Below are positions 1 to 7,099 of a stretch of DNA of 64,000 nucleotides, in pieces. The position numbers were made by a program, and so were the translations under genes. The DNA is from Dehalococcoidia bacterium (GTDB taxonomy: Bacteria; Chloroflexota; Dehalococcoidia; DSTF01; JACRBR01), in assembly GCA_015478665.1 (NCBI GenBank), contig JADMII010000009.1:1-64000 (forward strand), read 5' to 3'. The notes under the pieces were generated by a model. The model was given only the letters and a program-made list of their open reading frames with translations. It was not told the origin of the DNA and did no database searches. Within the stretch, counting starts at the first letter, position 1, and each line of letters starts with the position of its first letter.

Positions 1-210
1 AACGTCGACTTCTACGCCGGCGCCGTCTACTCGCTCCTCGGCATCCCCGACGAGCAGTTCATCCCGATGTTCGCCGTCGGCCGCATGCCCGGGTGGATCG
101 CCAACGTGCTGGAGCAGTATCAGGACAACGTGCTGATCCGGCCGCTGCTCGACTACACCGGTCCCCGCCACCGCAAGTACGTAGCGATCGACGAGCGCTC
201 CGCCGCCTGA
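1..210 (+). CDS. gltA: Citrate synthase, C-terminal fragment
   Basis: The gene runs in from the left edge and only its last 69 codons are visible. The reading frame gives NVDFYAGAVYSLLGIPDEQF followed by a segment with FAVGRMPGWIANVLEQ, RPLLDYTGP and a terminal ERSAA. This is the conserved end of the citrate synthase large and small domains: the FYSG-like helix, the FA.gR..GW..H motif and the R-P...Y.G substrate arginine region. The enzyme condenses acetyl-CoA and oxaloacetate at the entry to the TCA cycle in the cytoplasm. The start and upstream context lie outside the window, so a methylcitrate synthase paralogue cannot be excluded. Confidence 0.93.
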   Translation, partial: NVDFYAGAVYSLLGIPDEQFIPMFAVGRMPGWIANVLEQYQDNVLIRPLLDYTGPRHRKYVAIDERSAA

Positions 211-369
211 CGCGCGCGCCACAGACGACGGGTCCGCCGCCGGCGGGTTGCCCGGCGTCGGGACTTCACCGGCGCCGATCGCGGCGTCTCCCCTATAGGA
301 AGCGGACGCCGATTCGATCATCATGCCGGCTGCACGGGCGCAGGGACGCGTCCGCGCTCCGGAGGACGC

Positions 370-984
370 ATGAACGGACTGCCACGGCACGCGACGGACG
401 CCCGCATGGAGACGGTGACGAGCACCTTCGTGGCCGCCGGGCGCCCGAACGGCATCCACGACCTCGGCCGCCTGCTCGAACAGCTGAACAACCCCGTGCT
501 CGGCGACCAGATCGAGTTGCACGAGGCGACGCTGCGGCCGCTCTACCGCGGCGGCCGCCCGCTCGATGTCGATGCGCCGGTCGTCGTCCGTCGCGACCAG
601 CTGATCTTCTGCAACTTCGAGGGCCCGTACTTCACGCGCGGCATCGTCCAGCCGGTACGGACAAGCGCGCCGGTGCTCCTGCTGGCGCCGCCGTTCCAGA
701 TCCGCGGCACGATGAGCTTCGCGCTCGAAGCCGACCGGACGGCGGCGCTGCGCACGGAGCTGCACCGCTTCTTCGTCGTGCGCGACGCCCTCGTCTTCGA
801 CGCCGAGGGCAACGAGCTCGGCGAAGGTGATCAGATCGTCGTCAACGGCGGCGCCGTGCAGATGATCAGCGCCACCGCGCTGCACATTCCCGCACTCCCG
901 GCCCGAGTCGCGCCCGCTACCCATCGCGCGTCGCCGGTCGCCGACGACGAGACGGACGCCGACGAGGCATCGCGCGCAGCCTGA
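370..984 (+). CDS. Conserved-looking hypothetical protein
   Basis: A 204-residue soluble protein that I do not recognise. The ATG at 370 follows GGAGGACGC, a good ribosome binding site; an internal ATG at residue 13 (METVTSTF) is an alternative. The middle (about residues 40-165) is rich in short strands: LGDQIELHEATLRPLY, VVVRRDQLIFCNFEGPY, VLLLAPPFQIRGTMSFALE and EGDQIVVNGGAVQM. This looks like a beta-rich sensor or PilZ-like fold, but no diagnostic motif is present. The last 35 residues are acidic and alanine-rich and probably disordered. It follows citrate synthase by 159 bp and is probably transcribed separately. Confidence 0.75.
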   Translation: MNGLPRHATDARMETVTSTFVAAGRPNGIHDLGRLLEQLNNPVLGDQIELHEATLRPLYRGGRPLDVDAPVVVRRDQLIFCNFEGPYFTRGIVQPVRTSAPVLLLAPPFQIRGTMSFALEADRTAALRTELHRFFVVRDALVFDAEGNELGEGDQIVVNGGAVQMISATALHIPALPARVAPATHRASPVADDETDADEASRAA

Positions 985-1058
985 GTCGTCCATCGCAGCG
1001 TCGGCGGCTGTCCGGTGCACGTCCAGGCGATGATCTGCCTGTCGCCCGGGCCCCGCCC

Positions 1059-1145
1059 GATGTCGGACGTTCGATGTTGGTTGGCGGGTGTGCGCGCCCA
1101 CGCCTGCGGTGAACGAGGCGATGTTGGATGTCGGACGTTGGATGG
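1059..1145 (+). repeat. Degenerate 7-bp-period repeats
   Basis: Two patches in the spacer before dapB, around 1059-1080 and 1120-1145, reuse the words GATGTCGGACGTT, GATGTTGG and GGATGTCGGACGTTGGATGG. They align with a seven-base period (gatgttg / gatgtcg / gacgttg). A further seven-base run (cccacgt twice) lies at 1187-1203. Similar arrays occur in other spacers of this window. Confidence 0.6.
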
Positions 1146-1226
1146 CGTGCGAGCCGAGAGCGATCTCCGCTTTCCCGTTGTCTCCCACGTCCCACGTCCC
1201 ACCGCCCGGCAGCCAGCCGCCCGGAG

Positions 1227-1232
1227 TACAAT
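1227..1232 (+). promoter_or_regulatory. -10 box of a predicted leaderless promoter (dapB)
   Basis: TACAAT lies exactly 6 nt before the dapB ATG at 1239, so transcription should begin at or beside the start codon. There is no Shine-Dalgarno sequence between them. Confidence 0.6.
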
Positions 1233-1238
1233 CCCCGC

Positions 1239-2039
1239 ATGCCCGAATCGATCCGCGTTATCGTCTCCGGCAGCGGCAAGATGGGCCGCGCGATCATCGA
1301 CGCCCTCGGTGCCGCCGATGGCATGACGCCGGTCGCCGTCATCGAGAAGTTCACCGAGGAGCGGACGCTGGCCGGCCCATCGGGCGGCGCAGCCCTGCCG
1401 GTTACCGCTGATCCCGCGGAGGCGTTCGAGCGCTGGCCCGCCGACGTCGTCGTCGACTTCACGAACGCCCTCTGGACGCCGGCGGTCATCGATGCCGCCG
1501 TCGCCGCCGGCGTGCGGCCGGTGATCGGCACGAGCGGCCTCGCCGACGCCTACGTCGGCTCGCTCGCGGGACGCTTGCGGGAGCAGCGGCTGGGCGGCGT
1601 TTTGGCGGCGAACTTCGCGCTGGGCGCGGTGCTGCTGATGCACCTGGCGACGATCGCCTCGAAGTTCTTCGATTCGGCCGAGATCATTGAACTCCACCAC
1701 GACCAGAAGGTCGACGCGCCGTCCGGCACGGCGGTCGCCACGGCGCGGGCGATGGCGGCGGCGCGCGGCGCGCCGTTCGCCCGGAATGTGCCGGAGATGG
1801 AGGCGGTGGCCGGCGCGCGGGCGGCGGCGATCGACGGCGTGACGGTGCACAGTGTGCGGCTGCCGGGGCTGGTCGCGCATCAGGAGGTGATGTTCGGGGG
1901 CCGGGGTCAGACGCTGACGCTGCGCCACGACACCATCGGCCGCGAGTCGTTCATGCCGGGCATCATCCTCGCGGCGCGCGAAGTGATGCGCCGCGAGGAG
2001 CTGGTCGTCGGCCTCGACGCGCTCATCGGGCTGGCGTGA
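1239..2039 (+). CDS. dapB: 4-hydroxy-tetrahydrodipicolinate reductase
   Basis: DapB reduces the product of DapA with NAD(P)H in the diaminopimelate/lysine pathway, which also feeds peptidoglycan. The 266-residue length is normal. The N terminus has the Rossmann loop GSGKMG (about residues 9-14). The catalytic and substrate segment is ELHHDQKVDAPSGTA, with H153, H154 and K157 in the expected spacing. The frame is open further upstream (to 1128), but homology begins at the ATG at 1239. That ATG has a TACAAT box 6 nt before it, favouring a leaderless start. The 3' end overlaps the convergent trmO gene by 17 bp. Confidence 0.95.
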   Translation: MPESIRVIVSGSGKMGRAIIDALGAADGMTPVAVIEKFTEERTLAGPSGGAALPVTADPAEAFERWPADVVVDFTNALWTPAVIDAAVAAGVRPVIGTSGLADAYVGSLAGRLREQRLGGVLAANFALGAVLLMHLATIASKFFDSAEIIELHHDQKVDAPSGTAVATARAMAAARGAPFARNVPEMEAVAGARAAAIDGVTVHSVRLPGLVAHQEVMFGGRGQTLTLRHDTIGRESFMPGIILAAREVMRREELVVGLDALIGLA

Positions 2040-2562
2040 AGCCTTCGGCCGCCAACGCCTCTGCCCACGCCGGGATGCTGGCATCGGGCACGGCGTCGTA
2101 GTTCGGGAAGTACGGCTTCACGTCGAGCACCGGCGTGCCGTCGATGGCGTCGAGCCCTTCGACGCGCATGATGTTGCGTCGCCGCTTCAGCAGCCGCACC
2201 ACGGAGACGCCGATCGGGCTCGGCCGCAGTTGGCTGCGCGTCGCCAGCACCCCCTGCTCGGGGATGCGGGCATCAGCGCCGGGGCGCACGCGCACACGCT
2301 GCTCGGACTCCGGCACCTTGTGGAGCGCGTAGACGACGATGATGTGCGAGTAGCCTTCGATGCCCTCAAGCATGTCGAGCAGCTCGGCCCGCAGCACGAC
2401 GTCCGACACCACGTGCGCCCAGCCCTCCGGCCGCGGCGTGTGCACGCCGTTGCGCACGATGCCGACCGGCCGCACGTTCAGCGTCTCGCGGGGGATGGCG
2501 CTGCGGCCGTGGCTGCCGAAGGTGGCCGTCAGCCAGTCGAGGAATCGGAACCAGTAGTTCAT
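2023..2562 (-). CDS. trmO: tRNA m6t6A methyltransferase TrmO (TsaA-like)
   Basis: A 179-residue member of the TsaA/TrmO (YaeB, UPF0066) family, which methylates N6-threonylcarbamoyladenosine at tRNA position 37 using S-adenosylmethionine. Family signatures are VRPVGIVRNGVHTPRPEGW near the N terminus, RSQLRPSPIGVSVVRLL in the middle and VLDVKPYFPNYD towards the end. The frame is open upstream, but the ATG at 2562 begins the homologous part (MNYWFRFLDW). It ends inside dapB (17-bp tail-to-tail overlap) and lies 38 bp downstream of the DtxR-type gene, so the two may share a transcript. The substrate is inferred from the family. Confidence 0.9.
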   Translation of the reverse strand: MNYWFRFLDWLTATFGSHGRSAIPRETLNVRPVGIVRNGVHTPRPEGWAHVVSDVVLRAELLDMLEGIEGYSHIIVVYALHKVPESEQRVRVRPGADARIPEQGVLATRSQLRPSPIGVSVVRLLKRRRNIMRVEGLDAIDGTPVLDVKPYFPNYDAVPDASIPAWAEALAAEGFTPAR

Positions 2563-2600
2563 CGGCGCGTTTCCAAGCGTCCGCCGCTCGTCGATCGCCC

Positions 2601-3290
2601 TTACGCGGGCGCGGCGACCGGCGCCTCGATGACAATGCGCAGATTCTCCGCCGCCTTCATGCCGAGCGTGACCTCGCGGCCATCGAGACGCACGGTGATC
2701 GTCGAGTTGTAGGCGGCGACGTCGGTGACGGCGAGGCGGGCGCCGGGCTTCAAGCCGTTCTTCTCGTAGAACGTCATCAGCTCGTGGTCCTCCTCGGCCT
2801 CCTCCTCGATGCCGTCCAGCGTCCACTCCTCGCCGGCGCGCGCCGTCGCCAGCGGTCGCGTCCGTGGTCGCGCCTCCGGGTCGATGCCGGGGAACGGGTT
2901 GCCATGCGGGCAGGTCGTGGGATTGCCGAGCACGGCCATGATCCGCTCTTCCACGCGCGGCGTGATCGTGTGCTCGATGAGGTGCGCCTCTTCGTGCGCG
3001 TCGGCCCAGCCGAGGCCGAGGATATCGACGAGCAGCCGCTCCGTCAGCAGGTGCCGCCGCTTGATCGATTCCGCGGCCGCCTGGCCGGCCGGCGCCAGCG
3101 TGATCTCCTTCGAATCGCTGATCGCGACCAGTCCATCGCGCTGCATGCGGTGCACCGTGTTCCAGACGGTGGGCGCACTGACGCTCATCTTATCGGCCAG
3201 GCGCGCGGCGATGACGGTGCGGCCGGCGCGCGCCTGATCGTAGATCTCCATCAGATAGTCTTCGATGATCGATGATGGCCTGTGGGGCAT
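2601..3290 (-). CDS. DtxR/MntR-family metal-dependent repressor
   Basis: A 229-residue iron- or manganese-sensing repressor. Residues 5-65 form the DtxR winged helix (EDYLMEIYDQ, then a helix-turn-helix around MSVSAPTVWNTVHRM). Residues 65-140 are the metal-binding/dimerisation domain with RHLLTERLLVDILG, EAHLIEHTITP and CPHGNPFPG, all typical of the family. Residues 155-225 resemble the FeoA/SH3-like third domain. It diverges from an FTR1 iron permease, and the spacer holds a DtxR-box-like palindrome, so iron is the likelier metal. A perfect TATAAT lies 8 nt before the start codon, so the mRNA is probably nearly leaderless. Confidence 0.93.
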   Translation of the reverse strand: MPHRPSSIIEDYLMEIYDQARAGRTVIAARLADKMSVSAPTVWNTVHRMQRDGLVAISDSKEITLAPAGQAAAESIKRRHLLTERLLVDILGLGWADAHEEAHLIEHTITPRVEERIMAVLGNPTTCPHGNPFPGIDPEARPRTRPLATARAGEEWTLDGIEEEAEEDHELMTFYEKNGLKPGARLAVTDVAAYNSTITVRLDGREVTLGMKAAENLRIVIEAPVAAPA

Positions 3291-3298
3291 GGCGCCTG

Positions 3299-3304
3299 AT
3301 TATA
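3299..3304 (-). promoter_or_regulatory. -10 box of the dtxR-type gene
   Basis: A perfect TATAAT on the minus strand, 8 nt before the ATG at 3290. A weak TTGCGC lies 15 bp further upstream as a possible -35. Initiation would fall within a few bases of the start codon. Confidence 0.55.
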
Positions 3305-3373
3305 GCGGCAGCGAATCCTGCGCAATTCCTGGCAGGACGAGGCGACAATACTTCCCGAGATGTCAATGTAGCC

Positions 3374-3402
3374 TTGACTAAACCGGGCAGTTAGCATAGG
3401 CT
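3374..3402 (+). promoter_or_regulatory. Candidate promoter of the FTR1 operon
   Basis: TTGACT (3374-3379) is separated by 17 bp from TAGGCT (3397-3402). The -35 is good and the -10 mediocre. The -10 lies inside the DtxR-box-like palindrome at 3390-3405, which is the expected geometry for repression. Confidence 0.45.
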
Positions 3403-3405
3403 AAC
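3390..3405. promoter_or_regulatory. DtxR/IdeR-like operator palindrome
   Basis: GTTAGC-ATAG-GCTAAC is a perfect inverted repeat with 6-bp arms. The right half (TAGGCTAAC) matches the core of the DtxR/IdeR iron box. It lies between the dtxR-type gene and the FTR1 permease, on the predicted -10 of the permease. It is the natural target of the adjacent repressor; binding itself is inferred. Confidence 0.6.
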
Positions 3406-3446
3406 GACAGGTCTGGCGCCCGCCAGATGACGCCCGGGGAGGTCCC

Positions 3447-4307
3447 ATGCTCTTCTCGCTGCTCGTCACCCTGCGCGAAGGCCTCGAGATCGCCCTCATC
3501 GTCACGATCCTCCTCGGCTACCTCCGCAACATCGGACAGAAGCAGCACTTCCGCGAGGTGTGGTTCGGCGTCATCGCAGCGGCAGTGCTTGCGCTCAGCG
3601 TGGGGGTCGGGCTGGTCGTCGCGTCGCGAGAACTGAGCGGGCGCGTGCTCGAGGCGTTCGAGGGCTCGGCGATGCTGTTCGCCGTCGCCGTGCTGACGTG
3701 GATGGTGTTCTGGATGAAGCGCCAGTCCGCTGGCATCTCGGCGAATTTGCGACGGGAGATCGATGTCGCGCTCTCGACGGGGTCGGTGGTGGCGCTGGCG
3801 CTCATCTCGTTCTCCTCCGTCGCGCGCGAAGGCATAGAGACGGCGCTCTTTCTCTTCGCGGGCTCGACCGGAAGCGTCTCCGGCGTCCAGTTCGTGCTCG
3901 GCGGCGCGGCCGGCTTCAGCATCGCGGCGGTGGCCGGCGTCGTGCTGTATTACGGCGTGGCGCGCCTGCCGCTGAGGCCGTTCTTCCTGGCGACGGGCAT
4001 CGCCGTCATCTTCCTCGCCGCCGGTCTCGTCTCGAACGCCATCAGCGCCCTGCATGGCGCCGCGTTGCTGCCGAACATCGGCGCGCGGCCGTGGGACACG
4101 GAGGCGACACTCTCGATGACGTCGACGATCGGGCGCTTCCTGAACACGGTGCTCGGCTACGACTCCGCGCCGGCGTGGGCGCAGATCGTTGCCTACTGGG
4201 GCTACCTGATCGCGGTGCTCGCCGCCTATGTCGCCTGGCCTGCGCCCCGGCGGAAGAAGTCGCATACGGAATCGGCGTCGGCCGCGCTGCCGGCGACGCA
4301 GCCATAG
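3447..4307 (+). CDS. efeU: FTR1-family iron permease (EfeU-like)
   Basis: A 286-residue polytopic membrane protein of the oxidase-dependent Fe2+ transporter family. The two hallmark REXXE motifs are present: REGLE at residues 10-14 and REGIE near residue 126. Both are embedded in hydrophobic helices, with about seven membrane segments in all. The ATG at 3447 follows GGGGAGGTCCC, a clear ribosome binding site. It is followed 15 bp later by a cupredoxin lipoprotein, which resembles a reduced EfeUO system lacking a recognisable EfeB. Regulation by the divergent DtxR-type protein through the palindrome at 3390-3405 is likely. Confidence 0.93.
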   Translation: MLFSLLVTLREGLEIALIVTILLGYLRNIGQKQHFREVWFGVIAAAVLALSVGVGLVVASRELSGRVLEAFEGSAMLFAVAVLTWMVFWMKRQSAGISANLRREIDVALSTGSVVALALISFSSVAREGIETALFLFAGSTGSVSGVQFVLGGAAGFSIAAVAGVVLYYGVARLPLRPFFLATGIAVIFLAAGLVSNAISALHGAALLPNIGARPWDTEATLSMTSTIGRFLNTVLGYDSAPAWAQIVAYWGYLIAVLAAYVAWPAPRRKKSHTESASAALPATQP

Positions 4308-4322
4308 CCGGGAGGGAGATCG

Positions 4323-4682
4323 ATGATCTGGACGAAGGGCGGCGTCGCGGGCGGCGTCGCGGGGATGATCGTGCTGTTCGCAGCCTGCTCGAGCAGCGGC
4401 GCCGGCGGTCGGCCGGTGACGATCACGCAGGCGTCCGCCGGCTGCACGCCGACGACGATCCAGGCGAAGCGCGGAGAGAAGCTGAAGCTCGTCGTGAAGA
4501 ACACGAGCGGCAAGGACTACGAGGTCGAGGGGATCGAAGGCACCAAGCTCGAAGAGCTGATCGTGCCGGCGGGCAAGATACGCACGCCGGGCTACAACGT
4601 CCCGAGCACTGCCGGCACCTACAAGATCAAGTGCTACGTGCCGAACGGCGTCTCGACGACGATCGAGGTGCAGGCGTCGTAG
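4323..4682 (+). CDS. Cupredoxin-like lipoprotein (EfeO cupredoxin type)
   Basis: A 119-residue secreted protein. The N terminus has a hydrophobic signal ending in a lipobox, FAAC, so the mature protein should be a lipid-anchored surface protein. The rest is a cupredoxin_1/EfeO-like beta sandwich: PTTIQAKRGEKLKLVVKNTS, then VPAGKIRTPGYNVPSTAGTY and a cysteine in KIKCYVP. It lies 15 bp after the FTR1 permease behind a GGGAGGGAGATCG site, so it is cotranscribed. It probably binds Fe or Cu for delivery to or oxidation at the permease; the metal is not determined by the sequence. No imelysin domain follows, unlike classical EfeO. Confidence 0.85.
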   Translation: MIWTKGGVAGGVAGMIVLFAACSSSGAGGRPVTITQASAGCTPTTIQAKRGEKLKLVVKNTSGKDYEVEGIEGTKLEELIVPAGKIRTPGYNVPSTAGTYKIKCYVPNGVSTTIEVQAS

Positions 4683-4769
4683 CGCCGGGGCGCACCGGCG
4701 CCGCGGCTGTCGCGGCGGACGTGCTGCCGGCGGCGTCCCGCCAACCCACCCGGCGCCCATCGACACCAG

Positions 4770-5696
4770 CTACGCGCGGCCGGCCTGCGCCCGGAACCAG
4801 GCGACCGTGCGTTCGAGGCCCTCGCGCAGCGGCACCTGCGCGCGCCAGCCCGTCGCCGCAGCGATCTTCTCCGACGAGGCGTACGTCGCCGGCACATCCC
4901 CCGCCCGCTCGCCGAGGTCGTCGATCGGCGTCTCGTAGCCGACGATGTCGAAGATCTCGCGCACGACGTCGATCATCTTCGTCCCCGTCTCCGAGCCGAT
5001 GTTGAAGTACTGCAGTCCGTTCAGCCCGAGCACCGCCGTGTGCGCGCGCGCGAGGTCATCGACGTAGACGAAGTCGCGCACGACCTCGCCGTTCCAGTAC
5101 AGCGGTACCGGCCGCTTCTCGATCGCCGCGCGCACGAAGTTGGGGATGGCGTGCGTCTCCGGCTCGTGCCGCTCGTCGGGGCCGTAGGGGTTGAAGTAGC
5201 GGAGGATGACGGCATCCATGCCGAACAGCTGGTTGTACGTCGCGACGAAGGCCTCGGTCGACACCTTCGAGGCGCCGTAGGGGTTCGACTGCACGCCGAG
5301 CGGGTCGGTCTCGCGGATCGGCAGGCTCTCGGGTGTCCCGTACACCGTCGCGCTCGACGAGAAGACGAGCTTGCCGACGCCAGCGCGGCGCATGCCTTCG
5401 AGCAGGCGCAGGGAGTTGATGATGTTGTTCTCGGCGAAGACGAGCGGCTCCTGCACCGACTGCGCGACCTCGATGAACGCCGCCATGTGGATGACGGCGT
5501 CGTGGCCACGCAGCCACGCCGGCAGCTGCGTCTCGTTGCGCAGGTCACCCTCGATGAAGCGCGCGCCGGGCTGCACGAGCGCACGGAAGCCCTTCGAGAG
5601 GTTGTCGAGGACGGTGACGTCGTGGCCCTCTTCGAGCAGCACGCGCGTCACCGCCGAGCCGATGAACCCCGCGCCGCCGGTGACCAGTACACGCAC
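4770..5696 (-). CDS. galE: UDP-glucose 4-epimerase-type NAD-dependent epimerase
   Basis: A 308-residue extended short-chain dehydrogenase. It has TGGAGFIG at residues 6-13 for NAD binding, SSSATVYG with the catalytic serine region, and YGASK with the catalytic Tyr and Lys. It also has the epimerase signature RYFNPYGPDERHEPETHAIP. It interconverts UDP-hexoses at C4 for surface polysaccharides or galactose use. The start is a GTG at 5696, placed directly after the TAA of fabF with no gap, so translation is probably coupled to fabF. A related NDP-sugar substrate cannot be excluded. The UDP-sugar genes near 36-40 kb may use its product, but they are far away. Confidence 0.9.
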   Translation of the reverse strand: MRVLVTGGAGFIGSAVTRVLLEEGHDVTVLDNLSKGFRALVQPGARFIEGDLRNETQLPAWLRGHDAVIHMAAFIEVAQSVQEPLVFAENNIINSLRLLEGMRRAGVGKLVFSSSATVYGTPESLPIRETDPLGVQSNPYGASKVSTEAFVATYNQLFGMDAVILRYFNPYGPDERHEPETHAIPNFVRAAIEKRPVPLYWNGEVVRDFVYVDDLARAHTAVLGLNGLQYFNIGSETGTKMIDVVREIFDIVGYETPIDDLGERAGDVPATYASSEKIAAATGWRAQVPLREGLERTVAWFRAQAGRA

Positions 5697-6956
5697 TTAC
5701 GCTTCGAACTTCCTGAACACGAGGCAGGCGTTCTGGCCGCCGAAGCCGAAGCTGTTCTTCAGCACGACCTTCACATCAACGCGCCGCGACGCGTTCGGGA
5801 TGTAGTCCAGGTCGCAGTCCGGGTCCGGGTACTCCTGGTTGATCGTCGGATGCACGACGCCGGTGAGGATCGACTGCACGCAGGCGACCGCCTCGATCGC
5901 GGCCGAAGCGCCGAGCGTGTGGCCGATGAGCGACTTCGTCGAGCTCATCGGGATCTCGTAGGCTAACTCGCCGAGCACCCGCTTCAGCGCCACCGTCTCG
6001 TACTTGTCGTTCGCCTGCGTCGACGTGCCGTGCGCGTTGACGTAGTCGATGTCTTCGGGCTGCACGCCGGCGTCGGCGAGCGCCAGCTGCATCGCGGCGG
6101 CCGTCGTCTCGCCATCCTCGACCGGCGCGACGACGTGATGCGCGTCCGACGTGCAGCCGTAGCCGGCGAGCTCCGCGAGGACGCTGGCGCCGCGCCGCTG
6201 CGCGTGTTCGAGCGATTCGAGGATGAAGACGCCGGCGCCCTCCGATGAGACGAAGCCGTCGCGCTTCGCATCGAAGGGACGGCTCGCCTTCTCGGGCGGC
6301 TCGTTCTGCGTCGAGAGCACCTTCATCACCTGGAACGCCGCGAGGCCCAGCTCCGAGAGCCCGGCCTCGGTGCCGCCGGCGATGATCACGTCGGCGCGGC
6401 CGGCGCGGATCATCTCCGCCGCCTCGCCCATGGCGTTGCCGGCCGATGCGCAGGCGGTGGAGATCGTCGCGTTGTAACCCTTCACGCCGTAGCGCATCGC
6501 CACCTGCGCTGCCGCCATGTTCGGCAGCATCTTCACCATGTAGAAGGGGTCGATGCGGTTGCCGCCCTTGCGCACGATGTCCTTCACCGCGCGGTCGGTG
6601 TCCGGATAGCCGCCCATGCCGTTGCCGAACATGACGCCGACGCGGTACGGGTCGATGCCGGCGAGGTCGAGCTGCGACTGGGCGACGGCTTCGTGGGCGG
6701 CCACCAGGGCCAACTGCGAGAAGCGCGCCATGCGACGCGCCTCCTTGCGATCCATGAAGTCCTCCGGCACGAAGTTCTTCACCTCGCCGGCGATGTGCGT
6801 CGCGTAGCCTTCCGAATCGACCTGCGTCAGCCAGCCGACGCCGGACTTGCCGGCGACGGCGCCCTGCCAGAACGCCTCGACCGTGTTGCCGAGCGGGTTC
6901 ACCGTGCCCATGCCGGTGATGACGACGCGCTTACGGTGCCCGTTCCCGTCCTGCAT
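5697..6956 (-). CDS. fabF: 3-oxoacyl-ACP synthase II
   Basis: A 419-residue condensing enzyme that elongates acyl-ACP chains with malonyl-ACP. The catalytic triad is intact: the nucleophile C169 in STACASAGNA, a His in NAHGTSTQAND, and a second His in LIGHTLGASAAIEA. The length is that of FabF rather than FabH. The ATG at 6956 has AGGAGACGC upstream. No other fab gene is adjacent; galE follows directly on the same strand. Confidence 0.95.
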   Translation of the reverse strand: MQDGNGHRKRVVITGMGTVNPLGNTVEAFWQGAVAGKSGVGWLTQVDSEGYATHIAGEVKNFVPEDFMDRKEARRMARFSQLALVAAHEAVAQSQLDLAGIDPYRVGVMFGNGMGGYPDTDRAVKDIVRKGGNRIDPFYMVKMLPNMAAAQVAMRYGVKGYNATISTACASAGNAMGEAAEMIRAGRADVIIAGGTEAGLSELGLAAFQVMKVLSTQNEPPEKASRPFDAKRDGFVSSEGAGVFILESLEHAQRRGASVLAELAGYGCTSDAHHVVAPVEDGETTAAAMQLALADAGVQPEDIDYVNAHGTSTQANDKYETVALKRVLGELAYEIPMSSTKSLIGHTLGASAAIEAVACVQSILTGVVHPTINQEYPDPDCDLDYIPNASRRVDVKVVLKNSFGFGGQNACLVFRKFEA

Positions 6957-6974
6957 GCGTCTCCTGTACCCTCA

Positions 6975-7060
6975 CCTCGGTCCCTCTCCCGTTACGAGGG
7001 AGGGGACGCCCGAGTCACCAGGAACCTCTCTCCGGCCCCGCTCCGCTGCCGGGAGAGGGG
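6975..7060. repeat. REP-like palindromic element between folC and fabF
   Basis: Two imperfect hairpins lie in tandem: CCCTCTCCCG/CGAGGGAGGG around 6982-7005, and CCTCTCTCCGGC/GCCGGGAGAGGGG around 7025-7060. This CCCTCACC...CCCTCTCCC...GGGAGAGGG arrangement is typical of widespread bacterial interspersed palindromes. It could also act as a weak terminator or mRNA stabiliser after folC. Confidence 0.55.
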
Positions 7061-7099
7061 AGTGCTGCACAGTCCCCGGTCAACAGTCACCAGCGGTCA

